From assembly GCA_964019695.1 (NCBI GenBank), contig OZ026517.1, positions 54,553,672 to 54,617,671 of the forward strand: a DNA stretch of 64,000 nucleotides. Direction: 5' to 3'. Shown here piece by piece: positions 59,277 to 64,000 of this stretch. The DNA comes from Loripinus fragilis. Its lineage: Eukaryota > Mollusca > Bivalvia > Lucinida > Lucinidae. Positions within the stretch are counted from its first letter, which is position 1. Every line of letters starts with the position of its first letter. The notes under the pieces are model-generated. The model had not been told where the DNA came from. It ran no database searches and saw only the letters and a program-made list of their open reading frames with translations. Both the position numbers and the translations under genes were made by a program.

Positions 59277-59618
59277 ATTACCTTTAGCTAGGCTGTTTGC
59301 TGCGCTTATACGTCCTACTCACTTATCCTGATGTTTAATGGATATGTGTGGTATGCTGATCGCTAAAAATAAGCTATTTTCCATGCATTTTACCCAAATT
59401 GTACACTTAGATGACCTTTAAACCTGGTCTGGCATGTAGTGACACTATTAATGTCACTATGCATTGCTTCTAAACCATGCATATGCAGTTTTGTGATAAT
59501 TTGTATATTGCTGGGTTTGTATGATACTGACAAAAGAATGCTGCACCTAACATAAAATACTTTTATTATGCCATTAGCACTTAAATGGTCCTTTAAACTC
59601 CCATAATGGTTTAAGAAA

Positions 59619-59692
59619 CCGCCGTGATGTAGGGGATAAACCTATGCCTTGTAAACCAGGGGTAGCAGGTTCGATTCCCGGCTTCTCCATAA
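59619..59692 (+). other. tRNA-like sequence before the microsatellite
   Basis: GTGATGTAGGGGATAAACC (A-box-like) and AGGTTCGATTCCCGG (good B box) are at tRNA spacing and are followed by CTTCTCCA. The anticodon stem does not pair well by eye. A tRNA pseudogene or SINE head is likely. Confidence 0.4.
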
Positions 59693-59723
59693 AACCACTT
59701 TAGGTTGAGCCTTCGGGTGGGAG

Positions 59724-59726
<3 letters not shown>

Positions 59727-59788
<62 letters not shown>
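59727..59788. repeat. (AC)n microsatellite
   Basis: An essentially uninterrupted AC run of about 31 units. Confidence 0.98.
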
Positions 59789-59791
<3 letters not shown>

Positions 59792-61288
59792 CCCAGCCCA
59801 GTTTTTTAATGATATAGCCAGCGGGGCTAGAGGTCTAACGTCGTCTCCATCAATAATTTGTTTTTGCGAGCTGCGAAGGTGACCCCCGCCGTGCTAATAA
59901 GTTAAGATCATGCTCTGGCTTCAGAGAAGAAAAGTTTTAAAGGTTACTACGTAAGCTTATAAAGGGAATCGGTCTTCCCCATTGCAGCTACGTTTTTGAA
60001 TGGTCGTTAACCCTCCTTAATCACAGTATGTAAACTGAAATAAACATCCTGTACCGTTCCTCCGCTAGCTCACGCCTTATAAACATGAATAACAGCACTC
60101 GTGCGTAACCAGTAGTCGGAAAATGCGTATATTTAGGTACATGTACACGTTTCGATTTATATTGTTAGCGATACAGACAATACGCATTAGAACCATCCCT
60201 TGGCGTTATACAGTTATTAAAGAAGAACTTTTATAGTGTTTTAATATTACATTTTCTGAAGCCACTCTTTTCAGTATTTCATGTGTATTTTTTGGTTTTA
60301 GTTAACGATTTGTACAAAGGTGATCCATTGTAAGCAAATAAAACACAGAAAATATGCATATTCCAGTAAGACTCTGCTCATGAACACAATGAATAGGGGT
60401 AGAATTACCCCCTCCCCAGCAGTATATATAGGTCATACAATCGTATTCCTCAATCGAAGTCAATGCACATTGAAATGCCTAGGGGGTGTATTGTAACTGA
60501 CCCATCTACTTTAGTTATTTCGTCACACCTGGCCTAGAATATCCGAAGGCTCCACGTTTGATCTGGATTCTAGTTCAGTGGTAAGGTCTCTAATTGGCCT
60601 TTTCGTTTTTATAAGCAATCCGGTATCCAAAGCGTATCAACATCGTTCACGCAATGGTAGAATTTTGGAAGTAGCTTGATCGACGTGGAGTTTGAGAAAG
60701 AACTGTAAGACGCTGCTGCTGGGGAGTTTGCAACTCGCTAATGGAACAGGCCCGAGTCGAACACGCGCCCATGGAAGATCACTGACGTATATCACCATCG
60801 CCGACGCGATGATGAAATAGAGGTGACCATATATTGATTGCATTGCCGATTTCCTCTATAGTCAGGGGCGTACCCACATGTACGTAAATACGCATTTGCG
60901 TACAATTTGACGCTGCAAGTATAGGCTTTTTAGTTAAAGTATAACCCATCTTTAGTAGCGACTCAAAAATAGACAAAAACGATCTTGATGACAAATGGTA
61001 ACTTCATGAAGGTCGAAAGTACAGTGGGGGTGACACTGTGCAGACGAAATTGTCACGTCGATCCCCACAAGATTGAAACCTGTTTTAGAACATTTCCAAA
61101 ATTCAAACTAACTAATGCCCCACACTTTCACTTAATGCAAAATGGGCGTAGGATAAGGGCAGGATACAGCCTGAATTCCTTTTTTGAAGCCTTAGTGGGT
61201 GCATAAAACTGGATGTGCCGTGTGTGCTATATATGCCTAGTGCGCAGGGACCGCGACACACCGTCACAATAACTGAAAAATGATGATG
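59789..61288. other. Gene-free stretch
   Basis: Open frames of 60-80 codons near 60.6-61.35 kb overlap on both strands and lack recognisable content. The block TCAGGGGCGTACCCACATGT near 60860 looks like an old repeat edge. No gene is supported. Confidence 0.4.
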
Positions 61289-61334
61289 AGGTCGAAAGTA
61301 TTGCAGAATGCTTCCTCTGCAATACTTTTGACCT
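61289..61334. repeat. 46-bp hairpin
   Basis: AGGTCGAAAGTATTGCAGA pairs with TCTGCAATACTTTTGACCT around an 8-base loop, with one mismatch. Confidence 0.8.
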
Positions 61335-61820
61335 GCATCAAACAACAATAGGTCTTGAAACTAAAGTTTTGGTCTTCTTTTGGAGTGGCCGCCTACGACA
61401 TTGGTATTTAATTTGATTTTTTAAGAGAACTGCAGCTAATAGTGTTTAGTTGCGTGTCTTGAGGGTTCATTTTGGCTCTTTGAAATACTCTTAACGAATT
61501 TCGTGCCACAGGGCTTCATCCCTGGCCCCATACAGGAAGAGTACCACAGACCCACTCAAAAGTGCGTACTCTATAAAATGCCTCAGGAACGCGTATGATA
61601 GTGGTTTTATCTAGTTTCCTAAGCTGCAATACGCGACGCCCCTTGATGTCTTGTTGATAGGTATACGTTTTTCGCAATTTTGTGAACATGGTGAAGGGCC
61701 AACGACGAGATATTCGTGTATATGTTGCTAAAAACTGACCAGCGGTAAATGAGAGTTCTGAGGACACTGATCACTAGTTTCAGAGGCCATGATTTTTTAA
61801 AGTTGCATTGTCGACCTGGC
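61335..61820. other. Unassigned sequence
   Basis: No supported gene was found. Two overlapping minus-strand frames lack recognisable content. Confidence 0.35.
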
Positions 61821-62054
61821 TCGGAGGTTATAAAAACTTTTTTCATGCCCAACTCAGCTGAGCACAAAATTTAACCTGCTCATAAATGTTAAAATGCCAA
61901 CAATTGTTGGCATTTAAACATTTATTAGCATGACAAATACAACATCTGAGATACTTAAAGCAATAAACTTCTTTACTTTTCGGAATTTTAGTTTTTATGA
62001 GCAGTTGAAATTTCGTGCTCAGTTGAGTTGAGCATGAAAAAAAAATAACCTCGG
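61821..62054 (+). repeat. Hairpin MITE, family M2 (copy 4)
   Basis: The ends TCGGAGGTTATAAAAAC and AAAAATAACCTCGG, the paired TGCCCAACTCAGCTGAGCA/TGCTCAGTTGAGTTGAGCA words and the central palindrome around CCAACAATTGTTGG are all clear. Confidence 0.85.
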
Positions 62055-62632
62055 GGCCAGTTTTGTAATTGAAGCAGCTGTTGACAACGCACGATGGACA
62101 CCCAATGATCACAAAAGCTCACATTGAGCTTAGGGCCTAGGTGAGCATGTGAGCTTAGGGCCCAGGTGAGCTAAACAAGTTCAACGATTTTTATCAATCA
62201 AAGCAAATAGCGAGATGCTTCTTTAAAAATTTGCTTAACCAAAGCTAATGTTTTGGGCTAAAACTAAGAGGGATAATTTAAAGGTATAATATCACTTCTC
62301 TCAGCTGTCTGGCTGCCAAAATATTAATCATAAAAATGATGTCTGGAAGTAGCTTTGGGACACAATTCTTGTTCCTTTATAAAAGCTGGCGCTCGTAATT
62401 ACAGGGGATAGTTGTGTTTTTGTCTGCGATGACGTCATTTTCTTTGAATCCCAGACTGATTCTTTGAGAGTCTTATTCATCTCCATTGCACCATTACTGG
62501 TGATTGATTACACAGGGAAATTGAACCTATATATGTAGACTAAAATGGTATATGCTTGTCCAGCAGAAAAGAACGTGGAACCAAATAAGTCTGTTCATGA
62601 GGAAAATGGTACTTATTGCACAAATACTGAGT

Positions 62633-62750
62633 AGGAGCGCAGTGGCTCAGTGGTAGAGTGCTTGACTGGAGACCGAGAGGCTGCGGGTTCGAGCCTCACC
62701 GGCGTCACTGCGTTGTGGTCCTTGAGCAAGACACATTTATCCTAGCTTAT
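62633..62750 (+). mobile_element. tRNA-derived SINE, 5' half
   Basis: GTGGCTCAGTGGTAGAGTGC supplies an A box and GGGTTCGAGCCTC a good B box. The core CTGCGTTGTGGTCCTTGAGC and ATCCTAGCTTA follow. The SINE is interrupted at 62751 by a mariner-type element and resumes at 63818 with CTGGTTCAACGCAGGAAGAC. Pol III would transcribe it from the internal boxes. Confidence 0.85.
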
Positions 62751-63817
62751 TACAGTGAGCCACTTTAGTTACGCACCACTTATAAAATGTAAAATTACTC
62801 AGAAAAGAAATGTGACATTTTAATTCTGAGACTACCAACGTAAAGCGCATTGATATTTGCAATAGCCATTGAAATTTCATTGTGATCAGATCAGAAACGA
62901 AGGAGAAAATGGATTTTTAAGTGCACTACCCTCAAAACACCATTTCACATTGCATTATCTCGAATGAAACTCAGATCACAGTGCACTTTTTTCAGGGTCG
63001 AATTTCTGCTATGTGAGATATAAGAGCCGATTTATTCTTGGCAATATCTAAGACTGGAGTGTGATTGTTAACTTCATAGTTTTTTTTAATGTTTTACTAT
63101 TTTGGTTCCCAGCTGACGAAGGTTTGAAAAAAGTTGGTTTTAGTACTTTTTTTTAAGTTAGTTAAAATTTCGTATGATTCTGAGTAAACTAGCTATCAAA
63201 ACACTTCTTTTATGATTTCATTTTAAACAACCATGTATCCGCCGTTTATTTTTGTAAAAAAAAATAATGTATTTATTGGCGTCATGGTGTTGACGTTAAT
63301 GATGACGTCACTACTACCAAGGCTATAAGACGTGCCAATGATAAGATGTTTTAGTGTTTTGATACTTCTATGTCAACAAGTGACTCATTGAAAAATATTT
63401 TGCGAAGAAAACCCAGTTTGATTATTGTAACTGACGTTAATATGACGTTGAAACAAGCATTTCTTCAAAAAGTAACGGTGTTACTAAATTCAACGACCGA
63501 AAAAAGGGGTTTTACTTGAATAAATAAATTGTTTTTGGTGTTTTTCCGTCACAACGATCACCATGGATAATGCCTAGCACAAAACAAAAATAGAACATTT
63601 AGACGTTCCGCTTGCACGTGCATTTTTCAAAATTTGTCAAAATTGCCTTTGAGTAGCAGAATGATTCGCATGAGTGATTCCATTAAATTTTTTTCGATGT
63701 TATCAAACAGATTAAATGTCAATAAATAAATTATCATAGAGAATGTTCGATTCCAGCATTTTTGTCAAAAAATGTGGGCCCTCAAAAAGTGGTGCGTAAC
63801 TAAAGTGGCTCACTGTA
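62751..63817. mobile_element. Mariner-type non-autonomous element inside the SINE
   Basis: Perfect 31-bp inverted ends start TACAGTGAGCCACTTTAGTT (62751-62781) and close at 63787-63817. The CAGTG start and TA at each side are the mariner pattern. The interior of about 1 kb has no transposase frame. Confidence 0.93.
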
Positions 63818-63903
63818 CTGGTTCAACGCAGGAAGACCCGTCCCTGTTTAACTGAAAGATTGTTTATGGGACGTAAAGAATCAAATCAATCAAAACAAAA
63901 CGT
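63818..63903 (+). mobile_element. tRNA-derived SINE, 3' half
   Basis: CTGGTTCAACGCAGGAAGAC, TTTAACTGAAAGATTG and ACGTAAAGAATCAAATCAAT with an A-rich end complete the SINE begun at 62633. Matching 3' parts lie at 23.3, 25.1 and 35.1 kb. Confidence 0.85.
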
Positions 63904-64000
63904 GAAATTTATCATGCTCATAAATGTTAAAATGCCAGCAATTGTTGGCATTTTAACAATTATTAGCATGACAAATGCAGCATCTGAGAGTTCTAAAACA
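63904..64000 (+). repeat. Hairpin MITE, family M2 (copy 5, cut by window end)
   Basis: ATCATGCTCATAAATG and the central palindrome around CCAGCAATTGTTGGCA are present. The right part lies beyond the window, and the left terminal hairpin is missing, so it begins directly after the SINE tail. Confidence 0.75.

Noticed and set aside
59619..59692. Functional tRNA gene
   Set aside because: The B box is good but the anticodon arm does not pair convincingly by eye; kept only as tRNA-like.

Overview
This is a repeat-laden stretch of animal nuclear DNA: AT-rich, few genes, GT-AG splice signals, and almost every kilobase carrying an interspersed element. The mix suggests a bivalve mollusc, probably a clam-like heterodont: Naiad-type Penelope-like retroelements with in-frame UGA codons, tRNA-headed SINEs ending in AATCAAATCAATCAAA-like tails, a long-spacer Tc1/mariner relative, and many short foldback MITEs. 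The species is inferred, not proven.

Layout. 0-10 kb: a Naiad 3' end at the window edge, two foldback MITEs, one spliced terminal exon of an unrecognised gene (2106-2493) with a hairpin MITE in its 3' UTR, then gene-poor AT-rich DNA. 10-17 kb: MITEs, palindromes, a TCGATTAATCG-type minisatellite, a foldback with GAGCGG subterminal repeats, and a complete SINE. 17-22 kb: nearly featureless. 22.2-25.4 kb: a decayed three-exon DNA transposon (Tc1/mariner superfamily, about 82 residues between the second D and the E) whose inverted ends each hold a tRNA-like Pol III module. 25.7-28.7 kb: Naiad copy 1. 28.9-35 kb: LINE 3' remnants in both orientations and a 319-bp tandem duplication. 36-39 kb: palindromes, including a 362-bp foldback. 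39.4-41.3 kb: the one clear intact host-like gene, a 632-aa ankyrin-repeat protein with a C-terminal SOCS-box-like segment (ASB type). Its 3' part and downstream flank are duplicated head to tail as an apparently exact 1007-bp unit. 43.4-44.2 kb: Naiad copy 3 on the plus strand. 44.8-54.5 kb: a region bounded by inverted arms of about 1.0 and 1.85 kb, enclosing a satellite-bearing TIR element and Naiad copy 2. 55-64 kb: ends of a second Naiad-like family, further MITEs, an (AC)n tract, and a mariner-type element nested inside a SINE.

How it works together. The ASB-like protein would act as a substrate adaptor for a Cullin-RING ubiquitin ligase. The rest is mostly mobile DNA. The most interesting signal is that both long Naiad copies, broken independently by frameshifts, share UGA codons where the family is expected to have cysteine, including the first position of the linker CxC motif. 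This fits the selenocysteine-encoding Naiads reported from clams. I could not identify a SECIS element by eye.
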